DNA from: Chrysoporthe austroafricana
Taxonomy: Eukaryota > Ascomycota > Sordariomycetes > Diaporthales > Cryphonectriaceae
Length of the DNA: 64,000 bases
Direction: 5' to 3'
Assembly: GCA_001051155.2 (NCBI GenBank)
Contig: JYIP02000010.1
Span: 1-64,000 of the forward strand
Below, piece after piece: positions 32,812 to 44,500 of this stretch; positions within the stretch are counted from its first letter, which is position 1, and each line of letters starts with the position of its first letter. The notes below the pieces were generated by a model. The model had not been told where the DNA came from. It was given only the letters and a program-made list of their open reading frames with translations, and made no database searches. A program made the position numbers and the translations under genes.

Positions 32812-33424
32812 CGTGGGTGCTGCTGGTATCGAGGCAGACGACCTGATCGCTCGCCCGCGAGATGGCAGCAGAACAGCGCAGGGGAGGCTGACACGAAGGA
32901 GGGGCGGGTGTCAGAGGTGAAAGGGCCCCCAGCGCAGTGTCTCTAGTAGACGACGTTCATGCATAGAGTGGCGAACATGTCTTGCCTTATCTTGGCAGAG
33001 GGAGCGAATTGAATTCGAAGGTTTACCAGGTGTACGGCACTGCATGCGTTAGCGTTACAACACCACGCGGTGCAGGTCGAACAGCTTGAGACAAGTCTCG
33101 GATCTTAGTCGCCAGAGCCGAGAGGAGGGGCATTGATAGCAGAAGACGAAGGGGCCGCATTGCCGGCATCATGGCATGCGAGATAGATAAGTTGATTCAG
33201 GGCCTCTGTTTAGGGCTGTGATGCCGACTTGATCAAAGGTCCGATAAGACAGGGGTTGATATATTTAACACTTAGAAGCTGCAGCGAGTCATACGGTACA
33301 ACAAGGTCCTTGACGTCCACTGTACAAGTCGCATCTCACAAACTTATTTAACTTTTGGAGTATCCTTGACCACAACGAAGAGATTCACATCCTATCGAGA
33401 CAATTATGTCAGGGGCCGCCGGCC
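32812..33424. other. Upstream region of the APC permease
   Basis: About 0.6 kb between the permease start and the end of the peptidase gene, both on minus. Holds the permease promoter and the peptidase 3' UTR; nothing else recognised. Confidence 0.6.
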
Positions 33425-35930
33425 CTACCACAGCTCGCAGGTAGGCTCCTTGACGGGGCAGTTAAACGCCTCTCGGAACTCTCGAGAGTTCGATGTCGTT
33501 CCCTACGATGATGGTCAGCAGGACGCGCGAGCCCCGGGATTCAAAAAAGCAGAGAGAGCTCACCTTGATCCTGTACTGGTTCGGGCTGTGGGGGTCTGTG
33601 TAGATCAGCTGCACCGCCCTCTCCTCCCGCGACTTGCCGCACCAGGTCAGCCCGTAGGCGAGGAAGAAGACCTGCTCCTTGGTGAAGTCGTCCAGCCCGG
33701 GGAGCCGCAGGTCGGCCTTCTCGTCGTCGCGCTGGCGCCAGGACTGGAACGCCGCGGTGAGGCCGCCGGCGTCGGCGATGTTCTCGCCGAGCGTGAGCTT
33801 GCCGTTGACGTGCAGCGGCCCGTCCTTGGTCGGGATGGAGTAGTTGGAGTACTGCTCGACGAAGCAGTCCGTCTTCGTCTTGAAGGCCTCGATGGTCGAG
33901 TCGTCCCACCAGTCGGTGTAGTTGCCGTTCTGGTCGTAGTTCCGGCCGGACGAGTCGAAGGCGTGCGACAGCTCGTGGCCCGCGACGGCGCCGAAGGCCC
34001 CATACGACAGGTACTTGGGCACGGACGGATCATAGAACACCGGGGCCTGCATGATACCGGCTGGGAACACGATCTCGTTGCCGGGCGGGTTGTAGTACGC
34101 ATTGACGGTCGGTGCGGACATGCCCCACTCGGCTTTGTCAACGGGCTGGTCGATCTGAGCCCATTCGCGCTTGACCTCGTTCTTGGTGGAGGCCAGCCTG
34201 TTGGCAAAGAAGCCGTCGGCGGCGACGGGGACCTCGCTGTAGTACTTCTGGAGTTCTTCCGCGTTGGTGACGTCCGGGCTCTCGGTCGGGTACCCGATCT
34301 TTTGGCGGATCAGGTTGACCTTGTCGATGGCGAGCTGGCGAACCGACTTGGTCATCCACTCGGAGTGCTTGAGCTTGATAATGAACTCGTCCTTGATGTC
34401 GTGGATGATCTGGTCGCCGAGGTCCTTGGCCTCCTTCGAGAAGGCAGCCTCGACGAAGAAGCGGCTCAGGATCCAGGGGAGGTCGCTGTCAACTACGCTA
34501 ACGCACGTCCTCCACCTCTCGGGCTTGACGTCCGGCTCCTTGCCCTGGAGCTTGTTGTTGAACCTGCGCAGCGGCTCGACGGCATCGCTCTCGACTATAG
34601 TACCGTACGACTGCACCACCTTCCAGACCAGATACGCCTTGATGACCTCCCGCCTCTCGGATGCTAGGATGTCGGAGAGCGACCTGAGGTAGTCCGGGGA
34701 GGCCACGATGATCTTGGAGGGCTTGTAGCCGCCGCCGAGGCTCTTGACGAGGCTCTTGACCGAGATCGCAGGGTTGTAGGAGTCGGCCTCGTCCAGGGTC
34801 CGGGGGTTGTAGACCTTGGTGATGTCGGACAGGTCCTCGGGGTCCGGCGCTGCAGCGGCCATCTTCGACTCGAAGTCGATCAGGCCGGCGACCACCTTCT
34901 TGTTCAGCACCTCCGGCGCTTCCGGCGTGCGGAAGACAGAGAGCGTGTCGCTCCCCTTCCCGGCTTCCTTCATCAGAGCCTCGAGGACGGAGCTGATCGT
35001 CTCCTCGTATGCGCTCACCATATCGGTCCTGTTGTAGTACTGCTTCGACGGCAGGCCGAAGGAGTACGGAGGGCTGAGCGACACGACGTTCGAGTCGGGG
35101 TCCTTGTCATCCGCGCCAACGCCCAGAGAGATCGGGGTCCTGACACCAATGCTCATCAGGAACTGCACGGCGTCGGTGAGAGAGCTCTCGGCGGAGGAGC
35201 CGTGCACGGGGTACAGCCTGCCGACCTCGTAGAGCAGGTCCAGCAGCGGCTCGGACCCGATGGACCGCAGCAGGGTCTCGTTGAGGCAGGCGTTGTAGCC
35301 GTCCTGCATCTTGGCGAAGATCTCCTGGTCCGGCGACGAGGCGGTCCAGAAGAGGGAGGTGCCGCTGGGCGCGGGCGACTCGAGGATGCGCTTGAGGATG
35401 AGCTGGCCCTCCTCGCTCATGATCTGCAGGCTGCCGACGCTGGTCTGGTCCTCGCGGATCTCGTGGACGGCGTCGAAGCCCTCGCAGGCGTATGCGCGGA
35501 AGTCCTCGCACGGGTCGATCTCCTTGTACCTATTCACCTCGTGAGTATGCGCTTATAAACAGCATGGCTTGTCGCGGGGGGCTGCAGACCTGGGCGAGAT
35601 GCTGCGCAGCAGCGTGGCCGAGGCGAGGACGCATCCAGCAGCGGTGCATAGCTCGGCCCCGCCGCCCGGAGCCGGCACCCGAGGCCGCCCGCCTCCGTTT
35701 TTGCTCCGGAATACGAAGGTCACGATGAAGAGCGCGATGAATATGATGAGGAGGAACCCCAGGCCGAGGTTGAGGGCGTGCGCTGAGAGCCAGTTCCTGA
35801 GGCGCCTCGCGGTCGAGGGCTCGTGAGACGACTCCTCACGAGGGCCGCCATCATCGCCCAGGAGAGGGGTCCTCTCAGTGGCGGCAGCGTCCCCTGCAGG
35901 GGGAGCGGTGGAAGAGTTGTGATCCGACAT
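33425..35930 (-). CDS. M13-family zinc metallopeptidase (neprilysin-like)
   Basis: Type II membrane or secreted zinc endopeptidase that cleaves short peptides. Three exons, 35930-35590, 35529-33564 and 33502-33425, give 794 aa; introns of 60 and 61 nt. A cytosolic N-terminus with TERTPLLGDD leads to one membrane helix (about residues 54-73). The ectodomain starts with YKEIDPCEDFRAYACEGF. The zinc site is VAGHELSHAFD (H632, E633, H636) and GENIADAGG (E696). NAYYNPPGNEIVFPAGIMQ is the substrate-binding NAYY block, and the chain ends CELW, matching the C-terminal C-x-x-W of M13 enzymes. The gene looks complete and lies at the right border of the cluster. Confidence 0.93.
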
Positions 35931-36813
35931 GATCCTGCTTGACTGGACTCCAGAAGAGAGGGGTCCAAAGCTTGAGGAGGTGGTGGATGGATGCGTTATT
36001 GTTTATAGTTTACATAGTACTTATGAGACGAGCTCGGATGTGGGGCTGGGGCTGGGGCTGGAGCTGCAGCGGCCAGGTGAGCTGTCGCTGACGTAACGAG
36101 GGCGCATCCAGCTGAGACCCGAGACAGCGAGTCTGGTGATCGGTGGCATGGGACATGATACGCCGTGCTGATATTACTGAGTATCCACGCCCATGTACGT
36201 GTTCCAGCACTCGTACCATGCACTGGGGTATTACTATGTACATACCTATGTACTATAGTACGCTCGGGTAGACCAGATAGACCGAGTCGTGGTCGGATCC
36301 ACCCACACATACACACATACCCACATGGCCCCCAGAGAAGACAACCACGGTTGGTTCCGGTAATTGCAGTACTGTAGGCGTATCCTCTCGTTGAGCCTGG
36401 CCTGGCCTTCTCTTCCAAGACACCAGGGCTGCCCGTGGACGCGCCATACACGGACGGCTGGGGGCGCTTGGTAGTGCCCGCTACCTTCGCATGCAGTCAG
36501 CATGCACGGCGCGCCGCTTTAGGGTCCGCTCACGATGCTGCATGGCGTCGATGGGCAGTGAGCTGCTTCCGCGGGCCGATCCGCCCGCGTGACAGCCTCT
36601 GCCCCGACGACGCCTTACGCGCCGGGCTGAGGCCACCTGGCTGCGTTTCCTGCCAGGCTCGGCGCCGGCCTGGAGACCATCCTCTCTGCACTACACGCGT
36701 CTGTGGTCGCATATGCGATCGGCTCTCGACTGCATGACAATGACAATGTACGTTGTGGTATCTGTGGAATGTCCAAAATCTGGCCCGCCCGTCCAAGAGC
36801 GCCGTCGCCGCTA
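35931..36813. other. Intergenic, no gene seen
   Basis: About 0.9 kb between the peptidase start and the VPS41 stop, both on minus. It includes a GGGGCTGGGGCTGGAGCTG tract near 36042 and several ATGTAC-type short palindromes at 36235-36262. Confidence 0.6.
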
Positions 36814-39800
36814 TCATCTCACCTCTTCCGCCTTCCCGCAGACAGGACACCCCCTAATCCGGTCTCTCAGCAGCCTTGCATGCGTGACCTTCGTCCCCAC
36901 CGTTCTCCTCCCGCCATGGCCCCCGTCGTCCTCAGCAGCCGCATAGCGACCGAGGTCCGCGATGTCCCCTGTTGGCTGGCCCGGGTGCAGCACGTGCAGC
37001 AGGTGCGTCAGGTGGAACACGTGCCCACACGCGAAACCCACCAGCGTCTCCTCCTCCCATTCCGTAAACGGCTCGAGACACTGTGCGGCCGCACAATGGC
37101 CGGGCTTCCACTTCTTTGCGGGCTTCTTGAGAGGGGCGTGTTCCGCGGCCGTGTGGTCAGCAGCCACCTTCGAGGCGCCTTTCGCTGCTTTCGGTACCCC
37201 ATCGGTCCCGACAGAGTGGACGGAGGCTGTGTCGGATAGCACGCTCTTGGTCTCCACGTCGACGTGGTCGGCATTCTTGACTATCACCTCGTATTTGATG
37301 CCCTTCCGCTGGCCGTTTCGCAGTGTCGCCTGCGCGGCAGCGACCTCGCTTCTCAGCACTCGCGCGACACCCTCGCTGATGCTGTACTGGATCTCGTGCT
37401 CCTTCATGATGTGCCTCAGACCCTCTCGCAGGCCTTCGATCTCGAGCCCTTCGGGTATCCTCCTAACTAGCGTGATAGGATTGATAGCGGTGCCAACCTC
37501 CTCAAGCAGACCTCGGATGAACCGCGGCTTGTCCATGCTGTAGTTCAGCAGGTCCTCCCATAGATCCGGGTCATCGAGATCTTTGGCGAAGGCGATCGCT
37601 CGGCTGACGTCGTGCAGTCGATCTATGATCAGGTACAGGGCACGCTTCATCTGCCCGGTCTTGGAGTACAAGTACACGAGTTCCGGGGTGTAGTCATGTT
37701 CTTCGCATTCTTGGACGGCCTAGCACGTCGTCAGTATTCTCATTGGGGAACAAGATTTTGGTTTGTGGGGGTGGGGGGCGGGGGCAGGGCCCAAGAGGGC
37801 CTGTTTAAGAACTAACCTTTTCAAATGTGTACGACGTCGAGGTCTTGAGGAAGTCCATCAGGATGGACTGGTCGTACAGCGCGAAAAGATGAACGGCCAG
37901 GTCCGCGAAGTCATCAACCAGACTCTGGCTCTCCATAATAAGTCGTTCGCGGTTCTCGCCGGCATGTTCTTCGACCCCTTCGCCTTTGAAGAGCGCACGC
38001 AGGTAGAAGAACAGGTACAGGTTGAGTTCCTTCTCCTGCAGCTGGGAGACCACGGTCTCGGGTCTGACCAGGCCGTGCTGAGCTTCGTCAACCAGGAGCG
38101 TGATCGCCTCCGACGTCGCCTTCTCCAAGTACTCCAAGTCCTCCTTGTTCACCGGATCCTGTCTGTCTGCAGGCACGCGTAGGGTCACGAAACTCGGTAT
38201 ATCGTCTGCCACAGCATCGGCTAGATGACTGTCTTTGATGAGCCTCATCGCTGAGTTGGCATCTTGCAGCCTGATGTAGTAACGGAGCGCCTCCCTGTGG
38301 CGGCCGTTGACCTCACACAGCTTCGCAAGGCTCTCCACGATGATCTTCCAATCTCGCCCCTTCACTCCATCCTCAACACTGTCTGGCCGCACCTCACGAT
38401 ATTTCAGTTGGTTCTCCAGGGTGGTCGTGACAGTGTTGACATCGAATAGATCTGGATGCCACCTGTCCAAGAGGTCTTTAAGCCTCAGCTTGTCGGTCTG
38501 GATGTAGTGCTTGAGCATCACTTCATAGACATTTGACGGGATGGGAGGCCGCATCGGCTCGATTGGGATGAAGTTGGTGATCTCGTCAAACTTGTTTGAA
38601 TGAGCAAATGCATAGACCCATTTTTCCCATCGATCAGAAGAGGTGAGGACTTTGCCGGCAACCTGGCCAGCGCGTTGCCACTCCCCGGCATCGACCAACT
38701 GCTGAAGCCAGAGCTCGCCGATGCGCCGCTTTTCTTTCTCGGCCATACCACTTGCTTGTCTGGCGGCATCATCAACCGTTGATGCGGTATCGGCGTAGAA
38801 GTCGTCAGTGTGCTGCGATCGAACTGGTGTGCTTGGCGATACAATATCGTGGATATTTTCAGCGGTGATGACGATCTCCGGGTGCTCGTCTACCAGCTCC
38901 CAAGCTCTCTGGTATTCGCGCCGCTCCACGAGCCACGAGAGATGGTCGCTCAAGTCGCACTTTGTGGCGAGGATGCAGTCGTAGGGACTGTGCACAAAGA
39001 TCTTGGTACCAGGTTTCGACAGGTTGGGGTGCACACTCGGCGCGGCCTGACGCTGAGGCTGCGTTCTGATACTCCCCGCAAGGCTTGATGTTTTCGAAGC
39101 GGAGGCTGCTTCATTACTATGTCCGCTTCGAACGCTGGCGGCAGAGCTGAAGAGGGCCTTGGTGGGATACATCGCCACATTCCAGACGTCCGTACCGATC
39201 CCGGCCATGGTCTCGAGGTATCCTTTGGACTCTGCCACTGCAGCAATTGTCTGCTGTGGCAGCACACCTAAGTGGTAGTCATTCGACGTCAGACGCTCGA
39301 ATCGACTGATGCTGAGGCTGTACTTGTCTATTTCAGCCTGCGAGATCAGATCAATCAATCGCAGCTCCGGAGGAAGATGGTTCTGGCGTCGTCGAATACC
39401 GCCTGAGGGGCCACTGCCGCCGGAGCTCGTCGACGGCTCTGGCTTGTGGCCGCGGGCGGCCTTCTTCCCCTCGTCGCCCTCGTCGTCTTCATCAATAAGG
39501 GGGTAAGCAAGAACAAGTAATAGGCTCTGGGTATATAATGAGATGCCTGAAATGATGCAATCCATGCGCAAACTAGTCTCAGGTCAGCACCAGCCTAGGA
39601 TCCAAAGATAGGCGGGCAGGAGACTCACATCTTCACCATTTCCGCCTTGCCAAGAGTTCGCTCGCCGGCATTCTTGCCTGTGCCGTGGACATGAATAATC
39701 CAGATCGTGCCGCCCCAGCCGACCAGAAGCCTCTCGGTTTGCCTCTTGCCCCGACTGTGGTGCAGTTTAAGTTTCTCTGCAGCTGGAGAAGAGGGAATCT

Positions 39801-41103
39801 CGTCGGGGACCTTGGCCTCATCGCTTGCTGGCACTGACTCCTCGTCGATCCACTCGACCCTACCTTTCCACACACCAGCCATGGTCTCCCACTCGTCGGT
39901 CTGAGGTCTGTCGTAGTGACCAATGCGTTTCCAGGCATCATCCGGATCACCCCCCTCCAATTGTAGATTAGACCGCATGATCTTGATGCCATGTTCGTTG
40001 AGCCACACTACGTATTTTCCAGATAGAGACCATTTGATCGTGCTGATGATGCCCTCTCCAGAATGCAGCACCGTATCCTTGCCGGTATTCGTGCCGAGAC
40101 CCATGCTACCGAGCCAGCCGGATGCAGTGGCAGCAGCCGTTCCCACAGTCGAAGACGTACTCCGTCCAGGGCCACCGCCAACGGTCAGAATAAGATTCCC
40201 AGCCGTGCCCCCAGACAGATACGTCCGATCGTTCTTGAAGTCAGGAGACAAGGCGACCGCATGCACGGGTCTCGCAAAGTTCCTCAGCTGCACGTCCTTC
40301 ATGTCAACTAATGACTGGACGCAGACGTTGCCATCCATCGACGACGTAGCAATGTAGATCTGATTCGAAGGGATGTTCGGTATCTGGGGCGCCTCTCGAG
40401 GCTTTCTTGCTGTCGCTGCAGGGCTCGCTGCAGACTGTCGAGACTCCGCCTGGGAGGCCGGGCCACCTGCCCCGCCTCCCGCTGCCTGAGCGATCGCACG
40501 CGCCGCAACTTCCGGTTTGGCAGTATTCGTTGGGGGAGGAAACGGGGATATAGAGACGGTGGTCACGGAGGCGGAATGGGCATGATATGTTCGCACGGGC
40601 TGGAAGGACGGTAGTTGCAGCACATGCTGTGTGACTGTTAGCTGGGGACGGGTTTCGGGGAGGGAGGCACCGTGCTCACAATATTGCCGTTGTGAGTGCC
40701 GATGATCTGTACACGGAGTCAGCAAGCGGCACAAACGAGGTGTGGTGTCCGGCCCTCTTACCATCTTGTCGCCGACAACAAGGAACGAGCTCGTCGCGTC
40801 TGCATTTCTGTATACGGCGCCCAGGTACTGGGTCAGCCTGGCATACTTCAGACGCGGCTCCTCGTCTTCATCATCGTCGTCGTCCTCCCCTTCTTCCTCG
40901 TCATCGTCGTCTTCCCCGTCCTCCTCTTCAGTCTCTGTTTCTGTGGCCTGCCCCGCCCCGTCATGGGAACCTGTGGATTCAGTATCGCCATGATCCCCCG
41001 CTGCGCCTCTAGGAGAGTCGTGACCGCCGCCGCCGGGGCTGGATGCGACTCCGGGCTGCTCGATCGTCTTGTCATCGCCTGCATCAGGCACAGAGTCCGT
41101 CAT
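36814..41103 (-). CDS. VPS41: Vacuolar sorting protein 41, HOPS subunit
   Basis: HOPS complex subunit that tethers late endosomes and vesicles to the vacuole. Five exons give 1342 aa: 41103-40762, 40706-40680, 40626-39629, 39572-37817, 37719-36814; introns of 53-97 nt, and the second exon is only 27 nt (IIGTHNGNI). The N-terminus has a long Asp/Glu-rich tract (about residues 45-85), as in Vps41, then LKYARLTQYLG and a WD40-type propeller containing HSASVTTVSISPF. The middle is helical with clathrin heavy-chain-type repeats (LVYLYSKTGQMKRAL). The C-terminus has a RING-H2-like finger, with Cys/His pairs around CLEPF, FACGHVFHLTHLL and GCPVCG. Divergent from APC1 with 449 bp between the start codons. 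Confidence 0.92.
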
Positions 41104-41552
41104 CTTTGCTCCAAACCTGATGACCTAATCATGGCGATCAAGCTCGTAGGAACAAGAGTGCTTCTCGGCGGAGGGGGACCGATCGTGGAGAGAGCTTCAC
41201 GCAACACTGTATGGAATCGTCGATATGGACTTCCAGGACAAGCGACGTCAGAGGCTGGACCGCGGCTCTACGTGGGCGTGGTGGGAGCTTGGGCCGCCAC
41301 GCAGGGTACCTTAGTACTGCTCAGGGTGTGGCTCTAGCAAGTGGGGGGCGTGCTATCAGCTCAAGAGATGACGATACGGCTCGACGCGTCGACGACCATC
41401 TTCACCACAACCGCGACCAGCACCACAAATCACAAATCGAAACTTCCTTGAACACGGGCCGGTGGGCCAAATCTGCGACTGCAAGCCTTCAGACGAAACC
41501 CTGTCGCTCGGTCAGGTCCTCTCACTGAGCCTTATGGAGCGCAGAAGTCGAG
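41104..41552. promoter_or_regulatory. Divergent promoter, VPS41 / APC1
   Basis: A 449-bp interval between two outward-facing housekeeping genes. It must contain both promoters and leaders. No TATA box is clear, as is common for housekeeping genes. Confidence 0.6.
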
Positions 41553-44500
41553 ATGGCGTCGGTCAAGTCTCTGGGGATGCATCCGCCCTTGGGCTTGGAC
41601 GGGCAGCCGGTCGAGAGCACCGACGCCTGGGACATCATAGCCGATGAACATGGCGAGGATGAGCTCCTGATCATCGGAAACTGTGTCATGTGGAGGCGGG
41701 GAGGTGTGCTCCAGAGGTGCTACAACGTCGAGATCGAGAAGGGCGAGCGTATCCTCCAGGCATTGTTGACGTACTTCCCCACCAGCGACGCCTACTACTA
41801 TGCCGCTACCACCAAGAGCACGGCTATGGATCAGCCTGGCGATCGCATGGCCAAGGTTAGACGCAAGAAGGGCGTCAACAAGCTGGCCAAGGCACTGGTC
41901 ATCTTCCTCAAGACGCAGGCGCACATCTTCTTTCTCTTCGGCACGAGCCACATCGTCCACATGCCCTTCGAGGTCGAGGCCGCCTGTGCTGCGCCGGTTG
42001 GTGTCATCATCCAACGAAAACCTCGAACGCACAATATGGCACCTGTCAACATCAAGTTTCCCCGTGTGCCGCCCAACTCCTTCCTGTCCTCGCAGCTCTC
42101 CACGCCACCCCAGAGGCAGCAGAACCCAAATACCTCGTTCTCCGTGGAAGGCCTGGCACTGCCGAGGACATTGCCGTTGAGGCTCAACACTACAATGGAG
42201 AATATGTTTGACACCCCGCCAGGGACGAACGACTCCCAATGGCCTCGGTTGGTCTGTCTGACTGATCCATTGCTGGACCTGGGCCTGGTGGTGAGCCACT
42301 CGCCAGTTTCGACCAAGGGGGATCGACCCCGTAGTTCGCCAAATGCGCCGTTTCTCGACTTATCCGAGGAGATCCTTCATGTTGAGACTGTCGAAGATGG
42401 CATGATCCTGGCAGTCACCGCAAATCGAGAGGCCAACCAGTATACCGTCTGGCAGCTCACGTACATCCAGAACGAAGACATTTTCACCAAACGGCCGAAG
42501 GGACAGGGGCCGAAGGTCAACCGTCGCCGAAGCTCAATGCAGCCAAGGCTCAGCAGCGGTGCCACAACACCGGTCGCGTCGTCTTTCCGCGAGAGCCTGG
42601 GAGCGGGACAGCAGCCTGGCAAGAAGGACCGGAAAAACGACAAACAGGACAAGTCTAAATCAGGTGACATTACCGCGGCGTTAGGAGCAGAGAGAGGAGA
42701 CAAGGCAAAGAGACCATCCCGGCGGGTGAGCTCCCTCCTTGCTCGAGCCGACTTGTCTGAGTCACACGAAAGGGCCACTTTCGTTGAGCCCTTGGTCACA
42801 TCCACTCATGCCGACAACCGTCGAATCACGGGTGCTCAACGAGCTCGCCAGAGCGCTGGTTACGGTAGTCTGAACCCGGGCGGTATTCACAGCATGCGCA
42901 ACCTCGGCAGCTTTCGTGAGGCTGAAGGCCTCCTCGACGAGCTGCGAGCTGGAGGTGACTTCGAGGGGTTCCATAGCATGGGCCTCGAGGACCACAGTTT
43001 CGATGGCCTTACCAGGGAAATTCTTCTAACGAAGATACACAGCACGCCCATCGACAACACCAATGTGCGCTACTCACTCTCAACTCAACCGGCTCGCACA
43101 CAATACAAGGTCTTTACCGTCAACGGTCCCCCATTCGCAACGGACGAGTCGGGCAGGCGGGATCTGCTCGTTGGCATACAGGATCCTCTCGACAAACGCC
43201 TGCAGCTTCTTCCACTGTCCGTAGAACGACGCGGAAACCTTGTTCGACCGCGCGAGGGCGGGGCCAAGACCCCGTCAGCAGCCTCAAACGCATATAAGAT
43301 CACTCCAAATATGCTAACGCGGGCTTCCAGTGTTGTTGACTCTTGCAAGGTCTCCGATGGCGACCAGTCCATGATTCTGATTCTGTCTGAGAACAAGGAT
43401 GGCCAACGAGAGCTAAGCATTCAGGCACCGTGGAGCGCAATGACCCCACTGGCCCTCCCAATGTTATACGCGGACAACCTGGAGAGCCTAGAGTATAGCG
43501 GTACACTCGCCAATAGAGAGGTCAAGAATCGGCGTTCCGTTGGCTCCAAGATCTCCGCCACGGATATTGTGAGAATCCGCCACTCTCACCTGTCGGGTGT
43601 TGTGGACCTTGAAGACAGAGAAGGGAGGATCCACCGCATTCAGATCCAGCTGCAACCATCTAGCCCTCAGGTTCGGAGGCTCCTAGAGGTCTGTCGGAGT
43701 GTCTTGCCAACTGAAGCATCGGAGAAGATGCTAGCCGGATGGTGGCATATCATGAATTGGATGGAAGAACAACGCATCGACTCGGCAGACCGCGAGTGGT
43801 CATGTCTTGTCGTAGAGATATTTACTATTTTTCTGTCCCTTGCTGGTCCTGGTTCAAGCTTTCAATCATTGGCTCCACGACCGGCGCCGCCGCGGCTCCG
43901 ACGGTCCATGAATGCCTCTGCAGGCAGCTACGAGAAAATGCTACCCTTTGCAGCCTCCAATTCCTCTATGTGTCCACCGTGGGCACTAAACAACCCCTGG
44001 AGATGGATGGTTGATGAGGAGACATCCGCGATACCATCCATCACTCCGAGCTCGAGCCAAGAGGACTTTCTGACGACTCATGTTCGACTTGCCAAGTCAT
44101 ACATAGAGTCGCCTCGGGGTCAACATGCGCTGGGATTGTCCAATGGCTATCTGCCCACGGCCCATAATCGGGGCCCTGGGGACCGCACCGGTGCTGCATG
44201 GGGCATCATGTGTGCCATGCATTTGCTAGTCGAGGAAGGAAAGCTTGACATTATGACACCAGAAGTCTCCTCTCCAGGGCGTGCCGATGTTAGAACTCTT
44301 CTTTGTCAAATCGGGCAGTGGCTAGGTTGGCACGAGTTTGTGGCCCTGCACGAGCTAGGTGTGCAGACTTATCTCGATTCTCGTAACCACCATGGTAAGC
44401 CTACCCCTCCGATGCAGAATGCCCAAATTGACACGTATCAGATCTTTCCGCCGCAGGTTTACCAAGCCCACAAGGTCTTGTCAGTATCTTTGAGTGGATT

